Positions 31,418 through 40,494 of a DNA stretch of 64,000 bases are shown here, piece after piece. Within the stretch, counting starts at the first letter, position 1, and each line of letters begins with the position of its first letter. Position numbers and translations under genes: made by a program. The stretch is from Bacillus sp. ISL-41. Lineage in GTDB: Bacteria > Bacillota > Bacilli > Bacillales > Cytobacillaceae. The notes under the pieces are model-generated. The model was not told the DNA's origin. It saw nothing but the letters and a program-made list of their open reading frames with translations, and did no database searches. Location of the stretch: assembly GCF_018613235.1 (NCBI RefSeq), contig NZ_JAGGQP010000003.1, positions 186,001-250,000 of the forward strand. Reading direction: 5' to 3'.

Positions 31418-33514
31418 ATGAAATCATTAGTACTTGCAGAAAAACCAAGTGTTGCCCGTGAACTCGCGCGTGTACTTGGCTGCAATAAAAGTCATAAAAG
31501 CTATTTCGAAGGAAATCAATATATCGTCACCTGGGCGCTCGGCCATTTGATTGAATTGAAAATGCCTGAGAATTACGACCCAAAATATAAGGTTTGGAAG
31601 CTTGAGGAGCTGCCGATCATCCCGGATAAAATGGGATTGAAGGTGATCAAGCAGACGAGCCACCAATACAAAGCCATTGAACACCTTGCTGAACGCAAGG
31701 ATGTCGGTGAATTCATTATCGCAACCGACGCCGGTCGTGAGGGTGAGCTGGTCGCCAGGTGGATTCTCCAGCGCATCAACTGGAAGAAACCAATCAAGCG
31801 ATTGTGGATTTCCTCACAGACGGACCGCGCCATCAAGGACGGTTTTAAAAACCTCAAGCCTGGCAAGCAGTATGAGGATTTGTATGAATCTGCTGTCTGC
31901 CGTGCAGAGGCTGACTGGCTGATTGGTTTGAATGTTTCAAGGGCATTGACAACGAAATTCAAGGACCCTTTATCTGCTGGCCGTGTCCAGACACCAACAC
32001 TCGCCATGGTTCTGGAGCGCGAGGATGAAATCAATAAGTTCGTGCCTAAGGAATACTGGACACTCCAGGCGAAGGTCGGCTCTTTGAATGCTGAATGGGA
32101 GCATAATGGCGAAAAACGGATATTTTCAAAGGAAAAAGCAGAACAAATTCAAAAGAAGCTAACCAATAAGAAGGCTTTGCTGCAATCGCTGGACCGCAAA
32201 CAAAAATCAGAACCTCAGCCGCTTCCTTATGACCTGACGGAACTGCAGCGTGACGCCAATAAGCGTTTTGGCTTTTCGGCAAAGAAAACATCCAATGTCC
32301 TGCAGGGATTGTATGAACAGCATAAGCTCGTCACCTATCCGCGTACGGACTCGCGCTATTTGACGACCGATATGGAAGCGACAATGGCGGACCGCCTGCA
32401 GGGAATCATGTCCGGCTATCGTGACGAAGCGAAGCCTGCCCTTGCCCAAAAAGGAAAAGTTCAGGCGCGCCGGGTATTCAATAATGAAAAAGTAACCGAC
32501 CACCATGCGATCATTCCGACAGAGGAGCGGCTTCACCTTGCCGATTTATCACCGGATGAACGGAAGCTGTATGATTTGATCGTCCGCCGATTCCTGGCTT
32601 TATTTTACCCGGCTTATCAGTATGAAGTAATCCATGCTAATTTCGATGTCGAAGGGGAATCACTGTCAGCTCGGGAAACGAACATCATGGAAATCGGCTT
32701 TAAAAAGGTACTCGGGAAAGACGAGGATGATGCAGGTACACAATCTTTGGGCCATCTTGAAAAAGGCAAGAGCTACTCAGTTGGCCAGATTAGCATGAAT
32801 AAAAAAATGACCGAACCGCCGCTTCGATTGTCAGAATCGGATATCCTGGCAAAAATGGAGAAATTCGGGCTCGGCACTCCGGCAACGCGTGCGGAGATCA
32901 TTGAGCGTATCATATCGTCAGAGGTCGTGGAAAGACAGAACGGCCGCCTGTATCCAACGAAAAAAGGCAAGCAACTCATCGACCTGGTGAATGATGAACT
33001 GACTTCTCCTGAACTGACGGCAAAATGGGAAAAGGAGCTTGAAGAAATCGCCCGCGGAAAAGGCGATCCGAAGGCGTTCAAGAAACGGATCCGTGAACAG
33101 ACGGCGCGCCTTGTTTCCGAAATCAAGACGAGCGATAAAACCTACCGCGCCCATAACCTGACAGGCTCGAAATGTCCTGAGTGCGGTGAATTCATGAAGG
33201 AACGCAAGACAAAGGAAGGACGCATCCTTGTCTGCTCAAGCCCCGAGTGCGGCTTCCGCAAGCATAAGGATCCAAAGCTTTCACAAAGACGCTGTCCTCA
33301 GTGCCATAAACGAATGGAAATCCACAACGGCAAGGCAGGCGCCTACTTCCAGTGCCGCCGCTGCAATGTCGTTGAAAAGGCAGAGGATAGAAAGAATAAA
33401 GGCGTATCCAAGCGTGAGGAACGCAAGCTGAAGGAAAAATACTCGCCATCCCAGGAAAACTTCGGCACCAGCCTCGGAGACTTGCTGAAGGCAGCAATGG
33501 AAGATAAAGATTAA
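31418..33514 (+). CDS. topB: DNA topoisomerase III
   Basis: 698 residues from ATG 31418 with AAAGGAG upstream (a TTG at 31403 is inside that region). TOPRIM domain (LVLAEKPSVAREL; FIIATDAGREGELVA), the SAGRVQTPTLAMV gate, and TYPRTDSRYL with the catalytic tyrosine. The C-terminus carries zinc-ribbon modules (CPECGEFM, CSSPECG, CPQCHKR, CRRC) followed by a lysine-rich tail. A type IA enzyme that decatenates replication and recombination intermediates. Monocistronic. Confidence 0.96.
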   Translation: MKSLVLAEKPSVARELARVLGCNKSHKSYFEGNQYIVTWALGHLIELKMPENYDPKYKVWKLEELPIIPDKMGLKVIKQTSHQYKAIEHLAERKDVGEFIIATDAGREGELVARWILQRINWKKPIKRLWISSQTDRAIKDGFKNLKPGKQYEDLYESAVCRAEADWLIGLNVSRALTTKFKDPLSAGRVQTPTLAMVLEREDEINKFVPKEYWTLQAKVGSLNAEWEHNGEKRIFSKEKAEQIQKKLTNKKALLQSLDRKQKSEPQPLPYDLTELQRDANKRFGFSAKKTSNVLQGLYEQHKLVTYPRTDSRYLTTDMEATMADRLQGIMSGYRDEAKPALAQKGKVQARRVFNNEKVTDHHAIIPTEERLHLADLSPDERKLYDLIVRRFLALFYPAYQYEVIHANFDVEGESLSARETNIMEIGFKKVLGKDEDDAGTQSLGHLEKGKSYSVGQISMNKKMTEPPLRLSESDILAKMEKFGLGTPATRAEIIERIISSEVVERQNGRLYPTKKGKQLIDLVNDELTSPELTAKWEKELEEIARGKGDPKAFKKRIREQTARLVSEIKTSDKTYRAHNLTGSKCPECGEFMKERKTKEGRILVCSSPECGFRKHKDPKLSQRRCPQCHKRMEIHNGKAGAYFQCRRCNVVEKAEDRKNKGVSKREERKLKEKYSPSQENFGTSLGDLLKAAMEDKD

Positions 33515-33532
33515 AACTCTATAGTAATACCT

Positions 33533-33558
33533 AAAGCGGCCCTCGTGCCGCTTTTTTT
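33533..33558 (+). terminator. Terminator after topB
   Basis: AAAGCGGC-cctcgt-GCCGCTTT then T run. Confidence 0.9.
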
Positions 33559-33655
33559 AATCGATAGCATGTTAAACGCAAACTATTGAAGATTAAACTT
33601 GTAAAAAATTCCTTGGGAGTAGTATGATATTCGTTGGTTGTCATTCAAAGATATA

Positions 33656-33840
33656 GGCTCTTTTCGCAAACCTTGTTGCTCTCTCAACCAAAAGTAAAAA
33701 CCGGCATCTGGTTTTTACGAGTACTAAAGCAATCTTGATTCAGAGGTCTCCTCGGAAAGAGCCCCGACACCTTTTTTAGCGAGATTTTAGTATATGTACG
33801 AAAAGCAACACTCAATGCGAAAACAGCTTTTAGATAAAAG
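33656..33840. mobile_element. MITE-like element, family B copy 1
   Basis: GGCTCTTTTCGCAAAC (33656) faces GGAAAGAGCC (33754-33763), enclosing a perfect hairpin GTAAAAACC/GGTTTTTAC (33694-33718). Homology with the copy at 59636 continues to about 33840 through AATGCGAAAACA. Non-coding; it ends just before the ribosome binding site of the MFS gene. Confidence 0.75.
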
Positions 33841-33850
33841 GAGTAACATC

Positions 33851-35119
33851 ATGAGGATTAGGGATTGGGATCGAAACTTGAAGATTCGCTTGTTTGGCGA
33901 GGCTTTAATGAATATAACATTTTGGATGTTTTTCCCGTTTTTAACGATTTATTTTGCGGAAAGTTTCGGGAAGGGCAACGCGGGCTTCCTGCTCGTCTTA
34001 TCCCAGGTCTTTTCGGTATTCGCCAATTTGATGGGCGGGTATACCGCCGACCGGTTCGGGCGCAAACGGATGATGGTGATTTCAGCTTTTGGCCAGGGAA
34101 TTGCCTTTCTTGTTTTTGCCTATGCGGTTTCACCATGGTTCACCTCGCCGCTGCTCGGGTTCATCTGCTTTACGCTCGTCGGGATGTTCGGCTCTATTTA
34201 CTGGCCGGCCAGCCAGGCGATGGTTGCGGACGTGGTCCCTGAAAAAGACCGCAGCAGTGTATTCGCGATTTTTTATACGCAGATCAATATTGCTGTTGTT
34301 GTCGGCCCGATTCTCGGAGCCATTTTTTATGTCAAGTACCGGTTTGAATTGATGATAGCGGTCGCAATCATCTCCATCCTGCTTGCGCTAGTCCTCGCAA
34401 AATGGACGCGTGAAACAGTACCTGCTTCAGCAAGGCAGGCACGTGCGGAAAATGGGAAATGGTATGACTTCCTTAAAGAGCAGATCGCTGATTACAAGGT
34501 CATTATCCAGGATAAGGTTTTTCTCATGTTCATTATCGCAGGGATTTTAGCGGCGCAAACATTCATGCAGCTTGATTTGCTATTCCCTGTTTACACAAAG
34601 GATACAGTGCATAATCAAACCGTGCTTGAACTTGGCAGCAAGGTATTCACCGTCAATGGCGAGCAGGCTTTCGGATTGATTCTTTCTGAAAATGGCTTGC
34701 TGGTAGCCCTCTTTACTGTCGTTGTAACAAGATGGGTGACCCGTTTCCGCGAACGAAACGTGTTTGTATTGTCTTCGCTCATTTATGCTGTGGCGATTTT
34801 GATGTTCGGTGCGACAAATTGGATTTGGGGCTTAATTGCAGCAATGGCTGTGTTCACGTTGGCTGAGCTGATGACAGCCGGGCTGCAGCAAACCTTCATT
34901 TCCAACCTGGCACCTGAACAAATGCGCGGCCAGTATTTTGCCGCCGCTTCATTGCGATATACGATAGGCAGGACGATTGCACCGATCAGCATCCCGCTCA
35001 CTGTCTGGATCGGTTACGGCTGGACGTTCACCATCCTCAGCATTCTCGCCATTTTGAGCGCGGTACTGTTCTGGGTGATGTTCCGGATGTATGACAGTAA
35101 GAAGGCTGCCGGTGTTTGA
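33851..35119 (+). CDS. MFS transporter (MdtG/YttB-like)
   Basis: 422 residues from ATG 33851 with AAAGGAG upstream. Twelve membrane segments; motif A as GGYTADRFGRKRMM; the large helix 6-7 region DFLKEQIADYKVII is cytoplasmic. WPASQAMVADVVPEKDRSSVFAIFYTQINIAVVVGPILGA is typical of multidrug exporters. Its leader is formed by a MITE-like element, which may supply promoter sequence. Substrate unknown. Confidence 0.85.
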   Translation: MRIRDWDRNLKIRLFGEALMNITFWMFFPFLTIYFAESFGKGNAGFLLVLSQVFSVFANLMGGYTADRFGRKRMMVISAFGQGIAFLVFAYAVSPWFTSPLLGFICFTLVGMFGSIYWPASQAMVADVVPEKDRSSVFAIFYTQINIAVVVGPILGAIFYVKYRFELMIAVAIISILLALVLAKWTRETVPASARQARAENGKWYDFLKEQIADYKVIIQDKVFLMFIIAGILAAQTFMQLDLLFPVYTKDTVHNQTVLELGSKVFTVNGEQAFGLILSENGLLVALFTVVVTRWVTRFRERNVFVLSSLIYAVAILMFGATNWIWGLIAAMAVFTLAELMTAGLQQTFISNLAPEQMRGQYFAAASLRYTIGRTIAPISIPLTVWIGYGWTFTILSILAILSAVLFWVMFRMYDSKKAAGV

Positions 35120-35167
35120 GCGAAATTATTAAATTGAAATACGGATTTTAGTATGAATGAATTAGTA

Positions 35168-35270
35168 AGTTGGTCGATATATTTCAAAATGTGGTCGATA
35201 TATTTGGATTTTCGCTGATATATCGCAAAAAGTGGTCGATATATTTGGATTTTAGCCAATATATTAATTA
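35168..35270. repeat. 20/21-nt phased GTCGATATAT array
   Basis: GTCGATA-like words begin at 35173, 35194, 35214, 35235 and 35255. A different word from TATAGCGA but the same spacing. It lies between convergent genes; one unit (TTCGCTGATATATCGC) joins both words. Confidence 0.85.
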
Positions 35271-35320
35271 GAAAGTACAAACATAGTATGATGAAGTCTA
35301 TTAAAAATTCCAAACACATA

Positions 35321-35358
35321 AAAAATCCATGCAGAAGCGGATTCTGCATGGATTTTTA
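35321..35358 (-). terminator. Terminator after 35363 gene (bidirectional)
   Basis: AAAAATCCATGCAGA/TTCTGCATGGATTTTT stem. Confidence 0.92.
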
Positions 35359-35362
35359 TTTA

Positions 35363-35758
35363 TTATTTCACCTTTGCCTCGCTATATTTAAAGGTCATGA
35401 ACACAAATAGCAGGAAGCTGAGAAGCAAAGTTGATCCGCCGACGATATAAAACACCATGGTGAAAGTTTCTGGCAGCGGGAATGGTTTCACGTTATAAAG
35501 CCACATGCCCAGAGTCAAGCCGAAGCTCCCAATGATTGCTGTCCAGACATGAAATAATGCTAGTTTTGAAGTTCTGGGCACGACATAAGAACGGTAGTAA
35601 CTTGAGAAAGCAAACAGACTAAGCCAGCCAACAACCAGTATATGTGCATGGACCGGGCGGATGGCATAACTGCCGGCACCAGCCATATGCGAACCGAGGA
35701 ATGCCCCAATGAAAGCATAGATCGCTGATAACCGCAATAAAACTACATCAAATTTCAT
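35363..35758 (-). CDS. Small haem-copper-oxidase-subunit-I-like membrane protein
   Basis: 131 residues, four membrane helices. RPVHAHILVVGWLSLF resembles the H-x-H helix II of haem-copper oxidase or NO reductase subunit I, and GSHMAGAG an additional histidine. It is far too short to be a full subunit (450 or more residues), so it may be a stand-alone haem-binding or assembly protein. Some databases name such proteins cytochrome-c oxidase. Monocistronic. Confidence 0.65.
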   Translation of the reverse strand: MKFDVVLLRLSAIYAFIGAFLGSHMAGAGSYAIRPVHAHILVVGWLSLFAFSSYYRSYVVPRTSKLALFHVWTAIIGSFGLTLGMWLYNVKPFPLPETFTMVFYIVGGSTLLLSFLLFVFMTFKYSEAKVK

Positions 35759-35969
35759 CTCTTAGTAACCTCCTATACCCCTTTTTATACCGCTCTATTT
35801 TACCCTACGCTGCTGCCTTGATGCTAGTTTGATAGGCTAGCAATTTTAGACAGGTAAAGAGCGTCCATTTCCGGCGCTATAATGTCTAGTTAAGTCGAAT
35901 GACTTAAGTTTCTTTTTTCCTATAAAATAGTTACAATGTAAAAGAAGATTCAGAAAAGGAGCGAAATAA

Positions 35970-37202
35970 ATGAGTGACTTTCAAACCAATTTAGAAAAAT
36001 ATGCGGACCTTGCTGTCAAGGTTGGCGTTAACATCCAGAAGGACCAAACGCTTGTCATCAATACAACGATTGACTCTGCAGAGTTTGTCCGTCTTGTTGT
36101 GAAAAAAGCGTACGAAGCCGGCGCTAAAAATGTTGTAGTAAACTGGAATGATGATGTTGTGAACAGGACGAAGTACGACCTTGCACCAGATGAGGCGTTT
36201 GCGGAATATCCTGAATGGCGCGCACGCGAAGTAGAAGACCTTGCAGAGAACGGCGCTGCTTTCATGTCAATCGTTTCTTCTAGTCCTGACTTATTGAAAG
36301 GTGTGAAGTCTGAGCGCATCGCCAACTTCCAAAAAGCCGCTGGTACCGCACTTTCAAAATACCGTAAATACATACAGTCCGATAAAGTAAGCTGGACAGT
36401 CATTGCCGCTCCTTCTGAAGGATGGGCAAAAATGGTGTTCCCTGAGGAAACTGCGGAAACAGCTGTGCAGAAGCTTTGGGATGCAATTTTCAAAGCAGTC
36501 CGTGTGGATACACAAGATCCGGTTGCTGCATGGAAAGATCATGATGCTTCTCTTCATAAAAAGGTTGATTACCTGAACAGCAAGCGTTACAAGAAGCTTC
36601 ACTATAAAGCACCAGGTACAGACCTGACAGTCGAGCTTCCTGAGAAGCACATTTGGGTTGGCGCTGGCAGCGTGAACGAGCAAGGACACGAGTTCATGGC
36701 AAATATGCCGACTGAAGAAGTCTTCTCAGTTCCGTTGAAAACTGGCGTGAACGGGTATGTTTCAAGCACTAAGCCGCTTAGCTACGGGGGAAACATCATC
36801 GACAACTTTAAGCTCACTTTTGAAAATGGAAAAATCGTCGGCGTTGAAGCAGAAGAAGGCGAAGAAATCCTGAAGCAGCTCGTGGCGACTGATGAAGGTT
36901 CACACTATCTTGGTGAGGTTGCCCTTGTACCATTCAACTCGCCGATTTCTCAATCAAATGTATTATTCTTCAACACATTGTTTGATGAAAACGCGTCAAA
37001 CCACTTCGCAATCGGAAGTGCTTACGCATTCTGCGTAGAAGGCGGCAAGACGATGTCTTCAGAAGAACTGGCTGAAAACGGCCTGAACGAAAGCATCACG
37101 CACGTAGACTTCATGATCGGTTCCGATAAAATGGACATCGACGGCATCACAGCAGATGGATCTGCTGAGCCAGTGTTCCGCAATGGAGACTGGGCTTTGT
37201 AA
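35970..37202 (+). CDS. ampS: M29 family aminopeptidase (AmpS)
   Basis: 410 residues, AAAAGGAGCG before ATG. Metal-site segments of aminopeptidase T/S are visible: NMPTEEVFSVP, DEGSHYLGEVALVP, NASNHFAIGSAY and THVDFMIGSDKMDIDG, giving two glutamates, two histidines and an aspartate for two metal ions. A broad-specificity cytoplasmic aminopeptidase. Single gene with a good terminator. Confidence 0.94.
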   Translation: MSDFQTNLEKYADLAVKVGVNIQKDQTLVINTTIDSAEFVRLVVKKAYEAGAKNVVVNWNDDVVNRTKYDLAPDEAFAEYPEWRAREVEDLAENGAAFMSIVSSSPDLLKGVKSERIANFQKAAGTALSKYRKYIQSDKVSWTVIAAPSEGWAKMVFPEETAETAVQKLWDAIFKAVRVDTQDPVAAWKDHDASLHKKVDYLNSKRYKKLHYKAPGTDLTVELPEKHIWVGAGSVNEQGHEFMANMPTEEVFSVPLKTGVNGYVSSTKPLSYGGNIIDNFKLTFENGKIVGVEAEEGEEILKQLVATDEGSHYLGEVALVPFNSPISQSNVLFFNTLFDENASNHFAIGSAYAFCVEGGKTMSSEELAENGLNESITHVDFMIGSDKMDIDGITADGSAEPVFRNGDWAL

Positions 37203-37220
37203 GATTGGAAATGTATAAGC

Positions 37221-37258
37221 AAACAGCCGGACATTTCACTCTGTTCGGCTGTTTTTTT
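37221..37258 (+). terminator. Terminator after ampS
   Basis: AAACAGCCG...CGGCTGTTT then T run. Confidence 0.92.
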
Positions 37259-37274
37259 ACGTGTTCGGGAAATC

Positions 37275-37530
37275 TCAATTACAGAAGTGAGACCTGCTCC
37301 TGACAGTTCTTGCTCTTTTCCTCTCCAACCCGTCCGAACTTGGCTTTACTTCTGACAACTTTTACTCTAACCTCCTCAAACCTGTCTTAATTCAGGCGTT
37401 ATTTTGACAGCTTTTCTGCTTTCGTACTCAAACCTGTCTTAATTCCTTCGTTTTCTTGACAGCTTTTCTGCTTTAGCAACCAAACCTGTTTTAGTCCAGA
37501 ATTAACTCTGCCACCATGTCCACCCCTTCT
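37275..37530. repeat. 52-nt tandem array (CCTGTCTTAATTC...GACAGCTTTTCTGC)
   Basis: Units 37378-37429 and 37430-37481 are nearly identical and exactly 52 nt long; two degenerate units precede and one follows. Each holds CCTGTC and GACAG, a short inverted pair. It fills the 450-bp gap between ampS and acyP; no gene is seen there. Confidence 0.88.
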
Positions 37531-37708
37531 CCTTACTTGCCCAGTTTCTGCTGCCTGCTAGTTCGTTTCGAAACTACATTAACCAAAATATAAACTTCCT
37601 TTTCCCTTATGCACCAGATATCACTGTGCTATAATGAAGTTACCAAGCAATCATTACATATAACATTAGATATATTGTTAACCTATTTGTTTATCTGGGG
37701 GCGACGTC

Positions 37709-37981
37709 TTGATCCAATTACAAATTATTGTGACGGGTGAGGTTCAGGGTGTGGGGTATCGGTATTATACTCAAATGAAGGCGATCCAGTTTGGCATTAC
37801 TGGCTGGGTGAAGAACCTGCAAGAGGGCGGCGTTGAAATCCTTGCTTCTGGTTCAAGACCTGACCTTGAAAAGTTCATCGATGAAGTACGGAGGGGCAAT
37901 CCTTTCTCCACTGTTGACCATATTGAAGTGAACGAAACAGAAAAAACCGAAACCTATAAGTCATTCGCAATAAAATATTAA
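37709..37981 (+). CDS. acyP: Acylphosphatase
   Basis: 90 residues from TTG 37709 with GGGGGCG upstream. The phosphate loop VQGVGYRYYTQ contains the catalytic arginine and GWVKNLQEGGVEI the catalytic asparagine. It hydrolyses acyl phosphates such as 1,3-bisphosphoglycerate or acetyl phosphate. Full family length. Confidence 0.95.
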   Translation: MIQLQIIVTGEVQGVGYRYYTQMKAIQFGITGWVKNLQEGGVEILASGSRPDLEKFIDEVRRGNPFSTVDHIEVNETEKTETYKSFAIKY

Positions 37982-37982
37982 A

Positions 37983-38010
37983 AAGGCAGAGGAGCCATCC
38001 TCTGCCTTTG
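37983..38010. terminator. Terminator after acyP
   Basis: AAAGGCAGAGGA-gcca-TCCTCTGCCTTT. Confidence 0.9.
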
Positions 38011-38023
38011 CTGTGTGTAAAAG

Positions 38024-39295
38024 TTAGAAATCAATTATAGAACCATCAGGCTCTTTTAAAATAGCCTCCCTCATCTTCTTCAGCTGTTCTTCCTCGCTTG
38101 GCTTCAATCCGAGAAGTGACAGAAGTCCGAGAGAATCGAGAAGCCCTTCTGTCCATTTTTCAAGCTGATCTGTCAACGTTGCGTCTGTCGGGCATAATTC
38201 ATCTAGCATTTTGTTTTCGGCCAGCGCCTTATCGATCAATTCCAGGGCCAGCTCTTTTGTGATCTCGCCATTTGCCTCCTCCAGCTTTTCGCACGCTGTT
38301 TTGGCTGTTTCATCCACGGTCTCCTTCACCGGCTCAGCCACAGGCTCTGTCACTTTTTTTGCCGTGTCCGTCGTATCCTTGGCGATCTCATTTACAGGTT
38401 CGGTCACTTTGCCGACTGTCTCTTCAACAGGAGTTACTACCTTATCAACTGTGTCTTTCAGTGGATCGCTCACCCCTTTTATCGGGTCTGTCACCTTTCC
38501 GATTGTATCCTTGAGGGGATCGGTCACTTTGCCAATTGTGTCATCAAGTGGATCCGTCACTTTGCCGATTAATCCATCAATCGGGTCCGTCACTTTCCCG
38601 ATTGTTTCATCAAGCGGATCCGTTACTTCATCAAGCAAGTCATCGACTGGCTCGGTAACCCCCCCTATCATTTCCTCCACTTCATCCTCAGTAGCACCTT
38701 CGCAAGTTAGCGGAAGCTGGCCGCTGGTGATTTTCTCGATTTCCTTCTTCATCTGTCCAAAAGGCATTGCCCCAAGCTCCTGTAAAATTTCCAATTTGCC
38801 TGGCTTCTGTACTTCGCCATCACCATTTACTGTTTGGAGTTTTAACTGGTCGAGGCTGCTGTTTGCTGCATTCATGGAATGGGCGACCATCGTCACGCCT
38901 TCAAGAGCCGCATTCGGAATGATTTTTGCCGCGTGCACGCATGCTCCCTGGAATGAAATGGCGCTGGCATCGACCTGCATCCCTTTAATATGAACAGGGC
39001 CGCTTGCTTTCATTGTGAGGCTAACCGTCCCTCCCGAAGTCTTGAACTGTTTTGTCAGCCTCATGCCGTAAATCTTTGCTGAGTCGTAGGTGATCCGCAG
39101 CATTGGCCTGGCACTTGAGCCGGAGGTCTCGCCGACGATAATCATCGCTTTCATATTTTCGCCAACAACTCGGTCAGCCTGGATTATAAATCCCTCTGCA
39201 TCAGTGCCTGCTGCATTCGTTTTTTCAATAAAAGGGAAGAAGGACAATGTAGCTAGCTGAAGGCACATCACTACTAAAAATATACGATTCTTCAT
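38024..39295 (-). CDS. Secreted repeat protein with VTDP repeats
   Basis: 423 residues. Signal peptide (to about residue 29, TNAAG), a globular part (30-200, containing VHIKGMQVDASAISFQ, similar in style to the DUF6230 protein upstream), then about ten imperfect 11-residue repeats of the type VTDPLDDTIGK (about 215-330), and a helical tail with EANGEITKELALELIDKAL. AAAGGGGAG precedes the start. Third gene of an operon with DUF6230 and DUF6114 proteins. The repeats probably form an extended or amphipathic rod. No sorting signal. Function unknown. Confidence 0.8.
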   Translation of the reverse strand: MKNRIFLVVMCLQLATLSFFPFIEKTNAAGTDAEGFIIQADRVVGENMKAMIIVGETSGSSARPMLRITYDSAKIYGMRLTKQFKTSGGTVSLTMKASGPVHIKGMQVDASAISFQGACVHAAKIIPNAALEGVTMVAHSMNAANSSLDQLKLQTVNGDGEVQKPGKLEILQELGAMPFGQMKKEIEKITSGQLPLTCEGATEDEVEEMIGGVTEPVDDLLDEVTDPLDETIGKVTDPIDGLIGKVTDPLDDTIGKVTDPLKDTIGKVTDPIKGVSDPLKDTVDKVVTPVEETVGKVTEPVNEIAKDTTDTAKKVTEPVAEPVKETVDETAKTACEKLEEANGEITKELALELIDKALAENKMLDELCPTDATLTDQLEKWTEGLLDSLGLLSLLGLKPSEEEQLKKMREAILKEPDGSIIDF

Positions 39296-39307
39296 TTCTT
39301 CTCCCCT

Positions 39308-39700
39308 TTATCCCGTTTTGGCTGGCTGCGCAGCGGCATTCGCGACAGGTGCTCCTGCCGACTCTTCCGCAGGCACCATCCGCCATGCTGTCAGCAAGGC
39401 CCCGCCGATGATACCGAATATCGTTCCAAAAAGGAAGCCGCCCAGAGCGCCGATGACCGATAGTATGGATAAAAAGATGACGATGATGCCCAGCGCTTTA
39501 GAGGCACTCGGCAAAAAGAAGGACATCAGTCCCATCAGTGTGATCAGGCCGCCAAACAACAAGCCGATGACGGCTACCGATCCTGGAAGAAAGGTGCTTA
39601 GATAAAGATTCAATGGTACCCATAAAATCATCAGTCCGCTTAACACGGTCAAAATTGCTCCAAAAAAAGGCCTCGTGTGCCTCCATTTTTTAAAAACCAT
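39308..39700 (-). CDS. DUF6114 family membrane protein
   Basis: 130 residues with four membrane helices, starting at ATG 39700 (MVFKKWRHTRPFFGAIL) with GAGGTG 6 nt upstream. RPFFGAILTVLSGLMIL and GGFLFGTIFGIIGGALLTAW match my recollection of DUF6114, a family best known next to DUF6230 in actinomycetes. It lies 12 nt before the VTDP-repeat gene and 14 nt after the DUF6230 gene. Function unknown, possibly a membrane anchor for the two exported partners. Confidence 0.8.
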   Translation of the reverse strand: MVFKKWRHTRPFFGAILTVLSGLMILWVPLNLYLSTFLPGSVAVIGLLFGGLITLMGLMSFFLPSASKALGIIVIFLSILSVIGALGGFLFGTIFGIIGGALLTAWRMVPAEESAGAPVANAAAQPAKTG

Positions 39701-39714
39701 GCCTGTCACCTCGA

Positions 39715-40287
39715 TTATTTCTTATCGATTTTTTCCACCGTCAATTTCATGCCAGCCATATTGATCGTTTCCTGGAATAAGTAATGAGTCTTCAATTTGG
39801 CATTTTCCAGGATAATGGTGCTCGATGTTTGCTGGAATTGCTTTGTCCAGTCCGTGCTGTTATTTTCTTCTAGCACAAGGTTTTGGAACTTGGCATTTGC
39901 TTCAATCAAGCCAGCATCATGCTGAAGTCCTGAAATCTGTACAGGTTTCGATGCCTGGATTTTAACGCGGATCCAGTCTCCGCCAACCTGAAAATCCTTG
40001 TATAATTGCAGATTGTCGATAGTCAGGGTTTTAATGATATTTGTACCTTGTGGCGCGGCGTCTGAACTGCTCGTTTCACCAAGTTTTGGGTAGAACTTGT
40101 AGCCTTCACCTTCAAGCTTATCGAACTCAACATAAAAATCTCCTACACCCGCAATCGGGACTGCATATGCTACACCTGATACACCGAACGACACCAGTAA
40201 GATTCCAAGCGCAAGAAGTCCAGCTGCCAGCGCACCCCAAAAAACCTTCTTATTCGTCTTGCTTTCCATTACGACAGCTCCGTTCAA
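39715..40287 (-). CDS. DUF6230 family exported protein
   Basis: 190 residues from TTG 40287 (GGAGG 8 nt upstream). One N-terminal membrane helix (VFWGALAAGLLALGILLVSFGVSGVAYA) then an outside domain: VEFDKLEGEGYKFYPKLG, LTIDNLQLYKD, VQISGLQHDAGLIEA. The DKLEG pattern and layout match DUF6230, usually an actinobacterial family. First gene of a three-gene operon, divergent from a LuxR regulator, which probably controls it. Confidence 0.8.
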   Translation of the reverse strand: MNGAVVMESKTNKKVFWGALAAGLLALGILLVSFGVSGVAYAVPIAGVGDFYVEFDKLEGEGYKFYPKLGETSSSDAAPQGTNIIKTLTIDNLQLYKDFQVGGDWIRVKIQASKPVQISGLQHDAGLIEANAKFQNLVLEENNSTDWTKQFQQTSSTIILENAKLKTHYLFQETINMAGMKLTVEKIDKK

Positions 40288-40494
40288 GGAAGCCACCTCC
40301 ATTAAAATATTTTTAAAATTCAAAATTAATTCTTGTTAATAACATATCCCCGAAAAATCAAGCCTACAACTCCGAAAAAAATCGTTAACAACGTGGTAAC
40401 CCCGTTAAGTGTCGGGGTATAAAGAAGCGACGGACATAATTCTGAATTTTTAAACGAATGTTATTTTACCAGAATTTGAGAGTGAGGTTGCCTG

